Part shown: positions 24,364 through 31,873 of the stretch, in pieces
How positions within the stretch are numbered: the stretch's first letter is position 1
How the letters are laid out: every line of letters begins with the position of its first letter
Assembly: GCA_028293725.1 (NCBI GenBank)
Contig: JAQGOE010000079.1
Coordinates: forward strand, 1 to 37,074
Length of the DNA stretch: 37,074 bases
DNA from: Gammaproteobacteria bacterium
Lineage (GTDB): Bacteria > Pseudomonadota > Gammaproteobacteria > Steroidobacterales > Steroidobacteraceae
Reading direction: 5' to 3'
Program-made: the position numbers and the translations under genes
The notes under the pieces: generated by a model
Database searches by the model: none
What the model was told of the DNA's origin: nothing
The model's input: the letters and a program-made list of their open reading frames with translations, nothing else

Positions 24364-25350
24364 CTAGTGCGCGCGTGCGAAGTATTGCTGCCGCATCGTG
24401 CCGACTATCGTCTCTGTGATAGGGGCGCAGTAACACTTCGCCGCATAGAGCGCCGCCCCGGCGGCCGGAGGAAGTCGTGGAGCGACACAGTCGTAGGGGT
24501 GACTGCTTGAGCGCAACGCGGAGTTGAAGGGCTCGAGCACCAGGTCCGTCAGCTTGAACATGCCGCCGGAGTAGGAGACTGGCAGCGCGACACCAGGCGG
24601 AACGGCCAACTGCGCCCGGGTCGCATCAACAATGGCGACGAGCTCGCTCACACCCGCCGCGAATAGTTCGCGCGCTTGCGTGTCACCGGCGCGGGCGGCT
24701 TCCGCAACCAGTGTAGCGAGCTGCGCAATTTGACTGCGAGCAGCGGGATTGCTCCCGTAAATCGCAGCACAGATATCCAGATCGAATGCGATGTCGTAGT
24801 GCGCGCGAAGCAACTCGTACAGCGCTCCCTTGGCGGAGCGTCCGTCGCTCATGCGCGAGAACAGTGTCAGCCCCTCGCGGGCAACCCAGTAGGCCGAGCC
24901 TTCATCACTGAACAACTCGCCCCAACCGCCCGCGCGGGCGTGCCCGCCCGCAAACTCGCCGTACGCGATGGATCCAGTGCCGGCGACGATGTTGATACCG
25001 TCCTGACAAGCGAGCGCCCCGGCCCAGGCGCACACCATGTCATTGCCACATTTGTACTTGCCGTGCTCCAGTGTTGGAGATGCCACGGTATTCAGGCGGC
25101 CCAGCAAGCGACTATCTTCGCCATAGGCCGGCAAACCGAGGAATGCAAACGTCAACTGTGAGGCAGACATCGCAACCTGCCCCAAGGTCGCGGCAATACC
25201 CCGGGCGAGCATCGCCTGCAACGCATCGAGTCCGATCTCCAGATAGTAGGCCGACCCTTCGTGGTGCCGGGCGAGGACCTGGCCGCTCGCGTCCACCAGG
25301 ACGAATTCGGTCTTGGTGCCGCCGCCGTCGACTCCCAGGAAGGTTTTCAA
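24364..25350 (-). CDS. BadF/BadG-type amino-sugar kinase (GlcNAc/GalNAc kinase-like)
   Basis: ATP-dependent sugar kinase of the ASKHA fold, 328 residues. PHOSPHATE-1 loop GVDGGGTKTEFVLVD is at residues 6-20, PHOSPHATE-2 region NIVAGTGSIAYG near 120-131, and the adenosine motif SYSGGMFK near 272. The closest functional class is N-acetylglucosamine kinase; in an operon with AgaS and GatZ-like proteins it more likely phosphorylates GalNAc or GalN at C6 (inference). The start is TTG 25350, which overlaps the stop of the AgaS gene (TTGA) and has GGAG 8 nt upstream, so translation is coupled. It is the last gene of the minus-strand amino-sugar operon. Confidence 0.88.
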   Translation of the reverse strand: MKTFLGVDGGGTKTEFVLVDASGQVLARHHEGSAYYLEIGLDALQAMLARGIAATLGQVAMSASQLTFAFLGLPAYGEDSRLLGRLNTVASPTLEHGKYKCGNDMVCAWAGALACQDGINIVAGTGSIAYGEFAGGHARAGGWGELFSDEGSAYWVAREGLTLFSRMSDGRSAKGALYELLRAHYDIAFDLDICAAIYGSNPAARSQIAQLATLVAEAARAGDTQARELFAAGVSELVAIVDATRAQLAVPPGVALPVSYSGGMFKLTDLVLEPFNSALRSSSHPYDCVAPRLPPAAGAALYAAKCYCAPITETIVGTMRQQYFARAH

Positions 25351-26510
25351 CCCTTACGCTCCAGGGGATAGATCGATACGCCCTTGACCACGCGGCTGAC
25401 AGCGCCAGCCGCATTCGGCGTATCAGGGCGAATCCCGAGCGACAGCGACTGCATGAAGGCCAGGGATTGCGCGAATACCGCGAACGGCAGGCACAGTCCG
25501 AGATCCGAGGCGTTTGCCAGGCCGGGAACCAATACATCGTCCGGGTGCCCAGTGGTGCCGCCCTGCCGCGCAACCAACGCAAGCACGCGGCCCGCAATCC
25601 CGTCGGAGCGCAACTCCGCCAGCAGATCGAGGTCGTAGCGGCGGATGTGGCTGTCATTGGAGAGCAACACGACGACCAGGGTCCTTCCGTTGAGAATCGT
25701 CTTCGGGCCGTGACGAAAGCCGAGCGGCGTATCGGCGATCGATACGACACGCCCGTCGCTCAGCTCCAACATTTTGAGCGCGGCCTCGCGCGCCAGGCCC
25801 TTGAGCTCGTTGGCACCGAGGTAAACGATGCGCTCGAAGCGCTCCGCGACCAGGCCCTGAAGTCGCGGCAGCCAACTTTCCAACAGGCTGAGTGTGGGGG
25901 CGCCGGCGGGTGCCGCCCCGCCGGCCAGGGGCAATTTGAAGAACCGTGCCGCGGCGAGCAACATCCCCGAAAAACTCGACGTCATGGCGAAACCACGATC
26001 GTCGCTCTTCTGCGGCAGCAACAGCACGCGGGCGTTGGGCAGCTCGACGCCGCGCCGATATAACTCGCCGGCGGCATTGCAAGTGACAATCAGGTGGAAA
26101 CATTCTGACAGAGAGTTCGCCGCCAGCTCGACGGCCGCCTTGCTCTCCGGGCTGTTACCCGAGCGTGCGAACGACACGAGGAGCGTCGGAACGCCACGGA
26201 CGAAATGATTTGCCGGGCTCGCGACCAGGTCTGTCGTCGCAACGGCTCCCACCCAGTGCCCGTACTGTTTGAGCAGGGCCGGCGCGAGGCACTCGCCGAT
26301 GAACGAGGACGTACCGGCTCCGGTCAGTACAATGCGAAGATCGGGTCGTTGCAGGAGCGGCGTGAGGAAGGCGGCTACGCTGCCGGTGTCGCTCCGGATG
26401 AGTTGCTCGACCTCCTGCCAGATCCCGGGTTGCTGCACAATTTCGCGGGCCGTCCACTGTCCGCCGCGCGTCTCGATCTCCTCCGGCGTCAGCCCGAAGT
26501 AATTCATCAT
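25347..26510 (-). CDS. agaS: SIS-domain galactosamine-6-phosphate deaminase/isomerase (AgaS-like)
   Basis: Sugar isomerase of the AgaS group, converting galactosamine-6-phosphate to tagatose-6-phosphate plus ammonia. The 387 residues hold two SIS domains: the first with LTGAGTSSFIGE and SFARSGNSPES (phosphate binding), the second with YLGANELKGLAREAALKMLE and DTPLGFRHGPKTIL. This pattern matches AgaS rather than GlmS, since no glutaminase domain is present. The start is ATG 26510, sharing one base with the gatZ-like stop (TGATG); ATG 26507 is equally placed relative to GGAG. Overlaps on both sides show a tightly coupled operon. Substrate assignment follows the family and the neighbouring GatZ-like protein. 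Confidence 0.9.
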   Translation of the reverse strand: MMNYFGLTPEEIETRGGQWTAREIVQQPGIWQEVEQLIRSDTGSVAAFLTPLLQRPDLRIVLTGAGTSSFIGECLAPALLKQYGHWVGAVATTDLVASPANHFVRGVPTLLVSFARSGNSPESKAAVELAANSLSECFHLIVTCNAAGELYRRGVELPNARVLLLPQKSDDRGFAMTSSFSGMLLAAARFFKLPLAGGAAPAGAPTLSLLESWLPRLQGLVAERFERIVYLGANELKGLAREAALKMLELSDGRVVSIADTPLGFRHGPKTILNGRTLVVVLLSNDSHIRRYDLDLLAELRSDGIAGRVLALVARQGGTTGHPDDVLVPGLANASDLGLCLPFAVFAQSLAFMQSLSLGIRPDTPNAAGAVSRVVKGVSIYPLERKG

Positions 26511-27814
26511 CACTCTCCACAAACTCCGCCGTCGTCGGCATCAGCGCCAGGCCTGCAGGCCTGCGCGTACTGACGCACCACGTGAGCTACGCCGTCGAGC
26601 AGAATCGCCCGCGCCTCGTTGGCGAGCCGTCCTGCTCGAATGGCCGCATATTGAATGGGAAGGTACTGACTCAGGAGGGTCAATGGCAATGTGCCGCCCG
26701 ACAGGCGCTCCATGAGTGTGGCACACGCCTGCTTGACCTCCGGAACAGTCCAGTAATACCGGATCCGGTCGCTCAGGCTGTACTGCAGATCGAATGTCTG
26801 CCGGGCCGGATCGGTGTAGTAGGTTTTCCAGTAGCGAGGGTTGCCCTTCATAACCCCGAGTACGATCTCCTTGAAAGTCTCGCCCTCGACACGATGCAAC
26901 TCCCGGGCGATGTCGGAGAAGGCCCAGAGAGTTTCGCGCAACGCGAAAGTCACCGCCGGTCCGACCTTGAGAATGGCGAAGTGGTCTTCGACCAGTGCCC
27001 GCAGCCCCGCGGGCTTCTGATAGTCGGTCGAATGGGCCTCAAACACGAGGTTGGGCTCGCTCACGATGCGTTGGCTGAGCAGTCGCGCCTCGTCCCGGTC
27101 GTAGTCGATGACCTTGTGGTGATCGAACTCCACGCCCGGCTGCACTACCAGGCCCACGACCCTGGGCCAGACGTCCTGAAGACCTTTGCCTGCAAAAGCA
27201 TTGCGATGGGCGTCGAGGGTTACACCCACTGCCTCCGGACTCGTGACCGCCAGGGTTCCCAGGTCCTCCGCGGCGCCGCCGGGTACCGGAACCTCGGTGC
27301 CGATGACGTACACCGGCGCCTCACCACCTACTTCACTCCAGACTTTTTCAGAGATGGCGCAAAGATCCGCGGCCCTCGCGGCCACTACGGAATCCTCCAG
27401 CGGAGTCGGATCACCTGCGCACGACATCGAGCAATCCAGGTGAATCTTGCGAAAACCGGCCTTCACGTAAGCCGCGATCATCTCCCCGGCACGCTGCATG
27501 GCAAGCGGCGCCGGTTCCGCGGTCCAGGTGTTGGGACCCAGGTGATCGCCACCCAACAGGAGTCGCTCCATGGGAAAAGAGACTCGCTGCGCGATCCCGG
27601 CCACGTATTCGCGAAAGTCAGCGGGCAACATGCCCGTGTAGCCGCCGAACTGGTTCACCTGGTTGGAGGTCGCCTCGATCAGCACCGGCTCGCCGCGTGC
27701 TTGTGCTTCCCGCAGGGCCGCCTCGATCACCACAGGGTGAGCGGAACAGACCGAGTAGATGCCGACGCTGTGCCCCGCCTTGTGCTCGCGGACAATATCG
27801 ATGAGCGCTTTCAT
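26510..27814 (-). CDS. GatZ/KbaZ-family tagatose-1,6-bisphosphate aldolase-associated protein
   Basis: Protein of 434 residues typical of the GatZ/KbaZ/AgaZ family, described as the non-catalytic subunit that stabilises the class II tagatose-bisphosphate aldolase. Motifs include IEATSNQVNQFGGYTGM near the N-terminus, LLLGGDHLGPNTW, KIHLDCSMSCAGD and VIGTEVPVPGG. The catalytic partner (GatY/KbaY) and a tagatose-6-phosphate kinase gene are not in the window, so either they lie elsewhere or this protein carries an activity itself. ATG 27814 overlaps the stop of the permease gene as ATGA. The downstream agaS ATG overlaps its stop by one base. Confidence 0.92.
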   Translation of the reverse strand: MKALIDIVREHKAGHSVGIYSVCSAHPVVIEAALREAQARGEPVLIEATSNQVNQFGGYTGMLPADFREYVAGIAQRVSFPMERLLLGGDHLGPNTWTAEPAPLAMQRAGEMIAAYVKAGFRKIHLDCSMSCAGDPTPLEDSVVAARAADLCAISEKVWSEVGGEAPVYVIGTEVPVPGGAAEDLGTLAVTSPEAVGVTLDAHRNAFAGKGLQDVWPRVVGLVVQPGVEFDHHKVIDYDRDEARLLSQRIVSEPNLVFEAHSTDYQKPAGLRALVEDHFAILKVGPAVTFALRETLWAFSDIARELHRVEGETFKEIVLGVMKGNPRYWKTYYTDPARQTFDLQYSLSDRIRYYWTVPEVKQACATLMERLSGGTLPLTLLSQYLPIQYAAIRAGRLANEARAILLDGVAHVVRQYAQACRPGADADDGGVCGE

Positions 27815-28677
27815 TCGGGCTGCAGGGACAGCAGGACGGCGCCGAGCAGCGCAAACACCGCGGCGACCAGCTTGTAGGCACCGGGCAGCGTGCCGGCCAG
27901 GCCGAGCGCGATGGCCGTCGTCAACAGGGGCGCACCCGCATTGATCAACGGGGAGACCACAATCGCCTTGCCGTAGCGAAACGCGTAGACCAGCAACAAC
28001 GCACCGACGGCATTCAACATCTGGATGGCAGCGGAGAGGTACGGACCGGACAGTCCCAGGTAGATCGGCTTCGAGAAGTCAGTCAGGTACAAGGCGCCGG
28101 GTATGAAGAGGAGCGCGGTGAGGGTCATGTAGGCGAAGATGCTCTCGGCATCCATCGTGGCGTTGGCCAGCTTGATGTAGTAGGCCTGCAGGCCCCATGC
28201 GGCCATGATTCCCAGCGAGAAAAAGAACCACAGTCCGACGTGAGCGCCCTCTTCCGGCGAATAATCGAACAGCGGCAGGGAGACGATGGCAAGGACGATC
28301 CCCGCTATTCCAAGCCGTCCGGTGCGCTCACCGAGCAGCAGGAACGACAGCACGATGGTCACCGCCGGCGACAGCGACACGATCGGAAAAATGAGATAGG
28401 TCGGGCCCAGGGTGACGGCATGGAACAACAGGAGTTGGCCTCCCGCTCCCAACAGGCCGATGGCGAGACCGAGCGCGATCGAGCGCCGATCCCGCTTCAG
28501 CCGCCAGCCCACCTTGCGCATCGCCCAGGCGGCGGGCAGGATCATGGTCAGCGCCCACACGACGTAGGTCAGCGTGTCGGGAAAGCCATGCTCGCTCGGT
28601 ACGCCGGTAAAGGCGCCCCACACACCCCAGGCGGCGGTGGCGAACAGCGCATAACCCAACCAGTTGCCGGAATTCAT
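27811..28677 (-). CDS. DMT-superfamily (EamA-like) permease, probable amino-sugar importer
   Basis: Inner-membrane transporter of 288 residues with about ten helices in two homologous halves, each with a GALLLVYAF or LLLFHAVTLGPTYLIFPIVSLSPAVT type EamA helix and a closing helix (LLSFLLLGER, LLGAVLLSL). DMT members carry sugars, amino acids or drugs. Being first in an operon with an amino-sugar kinase, isomerase and GatZ-like protein, it is best read as the uptake permease for the free sugar, since no PTS gene is near. ATG 28677 follows AGCAGG at 7 nt. It is expressed from a strong promoter at 28808-28836, giving a leader of about 120 nt. Confidence 0.87.
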   Translation of the reverse strand: MNSGNWLGYALFATAAWGVWGAFTGVPSEHGFPDTLTYVVWALTMILPAAWAMRKVGWRLKRDRRSIALGLAIGLLGAGGQLLLFHAVTLGPTYLIFPIVSLSPAVTIVLSFLLLGERTGRLGIAGIVLAIVSLPLFDYSPEEGAHVGLWFFFSLGIMAAWGLQAYYIKLANATMDAESIFAYMTLTALLFIPGALYLTDFSKPIYLGLSGPYLSAAIQMLNAVGALLLVYAFRYGKAIVVSPLINAGAPLLTTAIALGLAGTLPGAYKLVAAVFALLGAVLLSLQPE

Positions 28678-28743
28678 TGTCAGAACCTGCTGCTTCCGCG
28701 AGCGAATTTGACGCCGCTCGGAATGGCCTCTGCTCTTGGTTGA

Positions 28744-28830
28744 ACGAAACTATACGAAACCTATATGACTTTCGAATAGCTCTATTTGAGTTTCTATTTC
28801 TTTCGTAGTATTATTTTGTTCTTTCGAAAA
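28744..28830. promoter_or_regulatory. Cluster of TTTC-type operator boxes
   Basis: Within an AT-rich island are two ACGAAAC copies 10 bp apart (28744-28750, 28754-28760), CTTTCGAA (28769-28776), TTTCTATTTCTTTCGTA (28791-28807) and CTTTCGAAAA (28821-28830). E. coli AgaR sites are built from repeated TTTC units of the same kind. The boxes cover both promoters, fitting repression by the DeoR-type protein encoded at 30949. Confidence 0.55.
28786..28814 (+). promoter_or_regulatory. Promoter for the alpha-galactosidase/DeoR operon
   Basis: TTGAGT (28786-28791), 17-nt spacer, TATTAT (28809-28814). It lies over the opposite-strand promoter, the two -10 boxes sharing five bases. Transcription should start near 28821, leaving a leader of about 35 nt with AGGAG before the TTG start. 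Confidence 0.6.
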
Positions 28831-28836
28831 TGTCAA
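28808..28836 (-). promoter_or_regulatory. Sigma-70 promoter for the permease-gatZ-agaS-kinase operon
   Basis: On the minus strand TTGACA (28836-28831), 17-nt spacer, TAATAC (28813-28808). The -35 is perfect and the -10 has 5 of 6 matches. Start of transcription is expected near 28801. Confidence 0.75.
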
Positions 28837-28855
28837 GCGCCCGCAGGAGAGCCAT

Positions 28856-30952
28856 TTGAATCGCAGCCTCACCTCGCGACGTAAGTTCTTGAAGCTGGCA
28901 TCCGTATCCGGTGTTGCGGTCGGATCAGGAGCCGTCGCGCTGCCGGGCCGTGCGGCTATGGCTGGCGCCGCAAGGTCGAACACCGTCCGCTGCGCCGATT
29001 CGACCATCAGCATCGACTTCGATGCCCGTATGCACTCCAGCATCGCGTATGTCGGGAGCGGCCGAAAGACCATTCTGACGCGCGCCAACGCCAGCGAGTT
29101 CGTGGAGCTCGCCGACGGCCGCCGTGTGTCGGATTTCGTTCTCCAACATCATGCCACTGAGCCGGTGGACGGCATTCATGGCAAGGGCTCACAACTCACG
29201 TTGACGGGCCTGGCAGCAGCCGGGTTGGAAAAGACGGTTCGAGTCCGGTTGTTCGATCGCTATCCGGGCTTTGCGTCCTACCAGGTTACCTACCGTAACC
29301 TCGCGGGGCAGCCCCTCAAGCTGGTGTCATGGACCAACGGTGCGTGCCGGATTCCATCACAGGGCGACGCGTCGCCGCAGTTCTGGTCGTACTCCGGTAG
29401 CTCGTACGCCGACCGCCGTGACTGGCTACAGCCCGTCAAACAGGGTTTCGCGCAGGATAACTTCCTGGGAATGAGCGCTTCCGACTATGGCGGCGGGACG
29501 CCCATCGTGGATGTCTGGCGCCGGGACGCCGGTCTCGCCGTCGGTCACCTGGAATCGACGCCGCGGCTCGTCTCACTTCCAGTCAAGGAGCAGCAAGGGA
29601 CAGCCTGTCTCGAGATTCATGCGGAAGGCAAACATCTCATAGCACCAGGTGAATCGTTCGCGACGCTCGAGACTTTCGTGGCCGCGCATGGCGGTGACTA
29701 TTTCGCGACGCTCGACGCTTACCGACGACTCATGGGGGAACGTGGGTTGCGAGCACCGCAGCCACCGAAGGAATCCTACGAGCCGATCTGGTGTGCCTGG
29801 GGGTATGAGCGCAACTGCACCGTACAACTGATCGAGGACACGCTGCCGAAGGTGAAGGATCTCGGCCTATCGTGGGCGGTCATCGATGACGGTTGGCAAT
29901 CTTCCGTCGGCGACTGGAATCTCAACACCGGGAAATTTCCTGGCGGCGAGACCGAAATGAAGCGTCTCGTTGGCCGGATCAAGGAGCAAGGGCTCAAGCC
30001 GCGCCTGTGGATCGCACCGCTCGCGGCCGCCCCCGGTAGCGATGTGCTGCACGACCATACCGATATGTTGCTGCTCGACAAGGACGGGGCCGCTCAGAAC
30101 GTCAGCTGGTGGAACAGCTTTTACCTGTGTCCGGCGTACGAGCCGACGGTCGCCTATACTCTGGGCGTGGTTCGCCGCATTCTCGGCGACTGGGGCTTCG
30201 CGGGCCTGAAGATCGATGGACAACATTTGAATGGCGTCGCGCCGTGCTTCAATCCCGCTCACAAGCACGCCCGGCCGGAAGAATCGATGGAAAAACTGCC
30301 GGAGTTCTTTCACGCCATCTACGCTACGGCCATGCAGATCAATCCGGCGGCGGTCATCGAGCTGTGCCCCTGCGGCACCTCTTATAGCTTTTTTGACTTT
30401 CCGTACATCAACCAGGCGCCTGCCTCGGACCCCGAGTCATCCTGGCAGGTGCGGCTCAAGGGCAAGACGCTCAAGGCGCTCATGGGACCGAGTGCGCCGT
30501 TCGCGGGCGATCACGTGGAGCTCAGCGACCATGGCGACGACTTCGCCTCCACGGTAGGGATCGGCGCCGTCGTGTCGACGAAATTCACGTGGCCGATGGA
30601 TCCCAAGCCCAAGGATTCGTTTCTGCTGACGCCGGAGAGGGAGCGGGAGTGGCGCCGCTGGATTGCCTTGTATAACGAAAAGAAACTTTCCCAGGGCATC
30701 TATCGTGGCGAGTTATACGATATTGGTTTCGACAAGCCGGAGGCGCATGTCGTCCAACAGTCCGGGCGCAATTACTACTCGTTCTACGCGAAGCAATGGC
30801 AGGGTGTCGTGGAACTGCGTGGCTTACCGACAGGCACCTATCGGGTGCGCGACTACTTCAACGACCGGGATCTGGGCCAGGTGTCGAGCGCGCGGAACAC
30901 TCTAAAGGTAGAGTTCGAGCATTTTCTGCTGATCGAGGCGATACCGGTGTGA
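28856..30952 (+). CDS. Tat-exported GH36-like alpha-galactosidase or alpha-N-acetylgalactosaminidase
   Basis: Exported glycoside hydrolase of 698 residues. The twin-arginine signal SRRKFLKLASVSG is at residues 7-19. A beta-sandwich domain (to about 290) precedes a TIM barrel with EPIWCAWGYERN, WAVIDDGWQ and LKIDGQHL, where D454 is the expected nucleophile (K452 two before it), then IELCPCGTS and PASDPESSW, with D525 as likely acid/base. A beta domain closes the protein. This is clan GH-D (GH27/GH36) logic, but the motifs differ from classical GH36 (usual SCSGGG replaced by LCPCGT), so specificity is open. The locus suggests a galactosamine-type sugar. The start is TTG 28856, 7 nt after AGGAG. 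Its stop overlaps the regulator's GTG. Confidence 0.85.
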   Translation: MNRSLTSRRKFLKLASVSGVAVGSGAVALPGRAAMAGAARSNTVRCADSTISIDFDARMHSSIAYVGSGRKTILTRANASEFVELADGRRVSDFVLQHHATEPVDGIHGKGSQLTLTGLAAAGLEKTVRVRLFDRYPGFASYQVTYRNLAGQPLKLVSWTNGACRIPSQGDASPQFWSYSGSSYADRRDWLQPVKQGFAQDNFLGMSASDYGGGTPIVDVWRRDAGLAVGHLESTPRLVSLPVKEQQGTACLEIHAEGKHLIAPGESFATLETFVAAHGGDYFATLDAYRRLMGERGLRAPQPPKESYEPIWCAWGYERNCTVQLIEDTLPKVKDLGLSWAVIDDGWQSSVGDWNLNTGKFPGGETEMKRLVGRIKEQGLKPRLWIAPLAAAPGSDVLHDHTDMLLLDKDGAAQNVSWWNSFYLCPAYEPTVAYTLGVVRRILGDWGFAGLKIDGQHLNGVAPCFNPAHKHARPEESMEKLPEFFHAIYATAMQINPAAVIELCPCGTSYSFFDFPYINQAPASDPESSWQVRLKGKTLKALMGPSAPFAGDHVELSDHGDDFASTVGIGAVVSTKFTWPMDPKPKDSFLLTPEREREWRRWIALYNEKKLSQGIYRGELYDIGFDKPEAHVVQQSGRNYYSFYAKQWQGVVELRGLPTGTYRVRDYFNDRDLGQVSSARNTLKVEFEHFLLIEAIPV

Positions 30953-31722
30953 GTGGGCTATTGATCGAAGAGCGCAGGCGTCGTATCTGCGACCTGCTGC
31001 GGGAACATGGGCGGGTAACGGTCGACGATCTCTCCAAGCGATTTGACACTTCGGTCGTTACCATACGGCTCGACCTCGCCGCCCTGGAAGCAGCCGGCGC
31101 CTTGACCCGGGCGCGCGGCGGAGCGCTGGCTCGACGCGAGGACGACGATCTGCCGATCGTCATCAAACAGACACTGCATCACGCGGAGAAGACCCGCATA
31201 GCGAAGGCCGCAGCCGCATTGATCAACGACGGCGAGACGATCGTACTCGACTCGGGTACGACGACTGCCGAGATCGCCAGGCAGATCCGCACGTTGGAAT
31301 TGAAGTCGATCAATGTGATCACCAACGCGCTGAACATCGCCATGCTGCTGTCGGACGTCCCGGCCGTCCGGCTCATCATGTTGGGAGGCGTGCTGCGCCA
31401 GGAGTCGAACTCTTTGTCAGGTTACATGGCCGAGAGCGCCATCACTCACCTGCAGGCCGACCGGCTGTTCCTGGGCGTCGATGGACTCGATCCGGAAATC
31501 GGCCTCATGACGCCCCACCTGGCCGAAGCGCAGTTGAATTCGAAAATGATCCAGATCTCGCGACAGGTCGTGGCCGTCGCGGACTCATCGAAGCTGCTGC
31601 GTCGGAACGTCTCGGTGATTGCCAAGGTGGAGCAGTTGCATATTCTGATTACCGACACGGCCGCTCGGACGGATGTGGTGGAAGAGCTTCGACGTCGGGG
31701 TGTGGACGTACGGTTGGTTTGA
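30949..31722 (+). CDS. DeoR/AgaR-family transcriptional regulator
   Basis: Repressor of 257 residues with an N-terminal DeoR helix-turn-helix (RRRICDLLREHGRVTVDDL, then FDTSVVTIRLDLAALE) and a C-terminal sugar-phosphate sensing domain containing ALINDGETIVLDSGTTT, NVITNALNIA, LGGVLRQESNS and FLGVDGLDPEIGL. These are diagnostic for GlpR/AgaR-type proteins, which release DNA on binding a phosphorylated sugar. The start is GTG 30949, overlapping the galactosidase stop as GTGA with GAGG 8 nt upstream. It probably controls both divergent operons through the TTTC boxes at 28744-28830, responding to an intermediate such as GalN-6-P or tagatose-6-P (inference). Confidence 0.93.
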   Translation: MSGLLIEERRRRICDLLREHGRVTVDDLSKRFDTSVVTIRLDLAALEAAGALTRARGGALARREDDDLPIVIKQTLHHAEKTRIAKAAAALINDGETIVLDSGTTTAEIARQIRTLELKSINVITNALNIAMLLSDVPAVRLIMLGGVLRQESNSLSGYMAESAITHLQADRLFLGVDGLDPEIGLMTPHLAEAQLNSKMIQISRQVVAVADSSKLLRRNVSVIAKVEQLHILITDTAARTDVVEELRRRGVDVRLV

Positions 31723-31724
31723 GA

Positions 31725-31745
31725 GGGACGCATGCCGCGCGTCCC
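31725..31745 (+). terminator. Hairpin after the DeoR-type gene
   Basis: GGGACGC, 7 nt, GCGTCCC, perfect stem starting 2 nt after the stop. The following CGTGCTTCTTG is only mildly T-rich, so termination efficiency is uncertain. The rest of the 150-base gap up to 31873 shows nothing I can name. Confidence 0.5.
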
Positions 31746-31873
31746 CGTGCTTCTTGTGAGCCACCGCTCCTTATGTTCATTGCGGGCGTGACCCAGGTAA
31801 CGCTGCACTGCCGCCGAAAGTCCTACCCTTGCGACCAAGGTCTCTTTGGCAAAGCATAGGGTTGAACGTCGAA

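Noticed and set aside
25071..26063. 330-codon plus-strand frame
   Set aside because: Antisense to agaS and the kinase gene, no motifs.
26582..27877. 431-codon open frame on the plus strand
   Set aside because: It is exactly antisense to the GatZ-like gene, has no recognisable domain and an Arg/His-rich composition typical of a GC-rich shadow frame.
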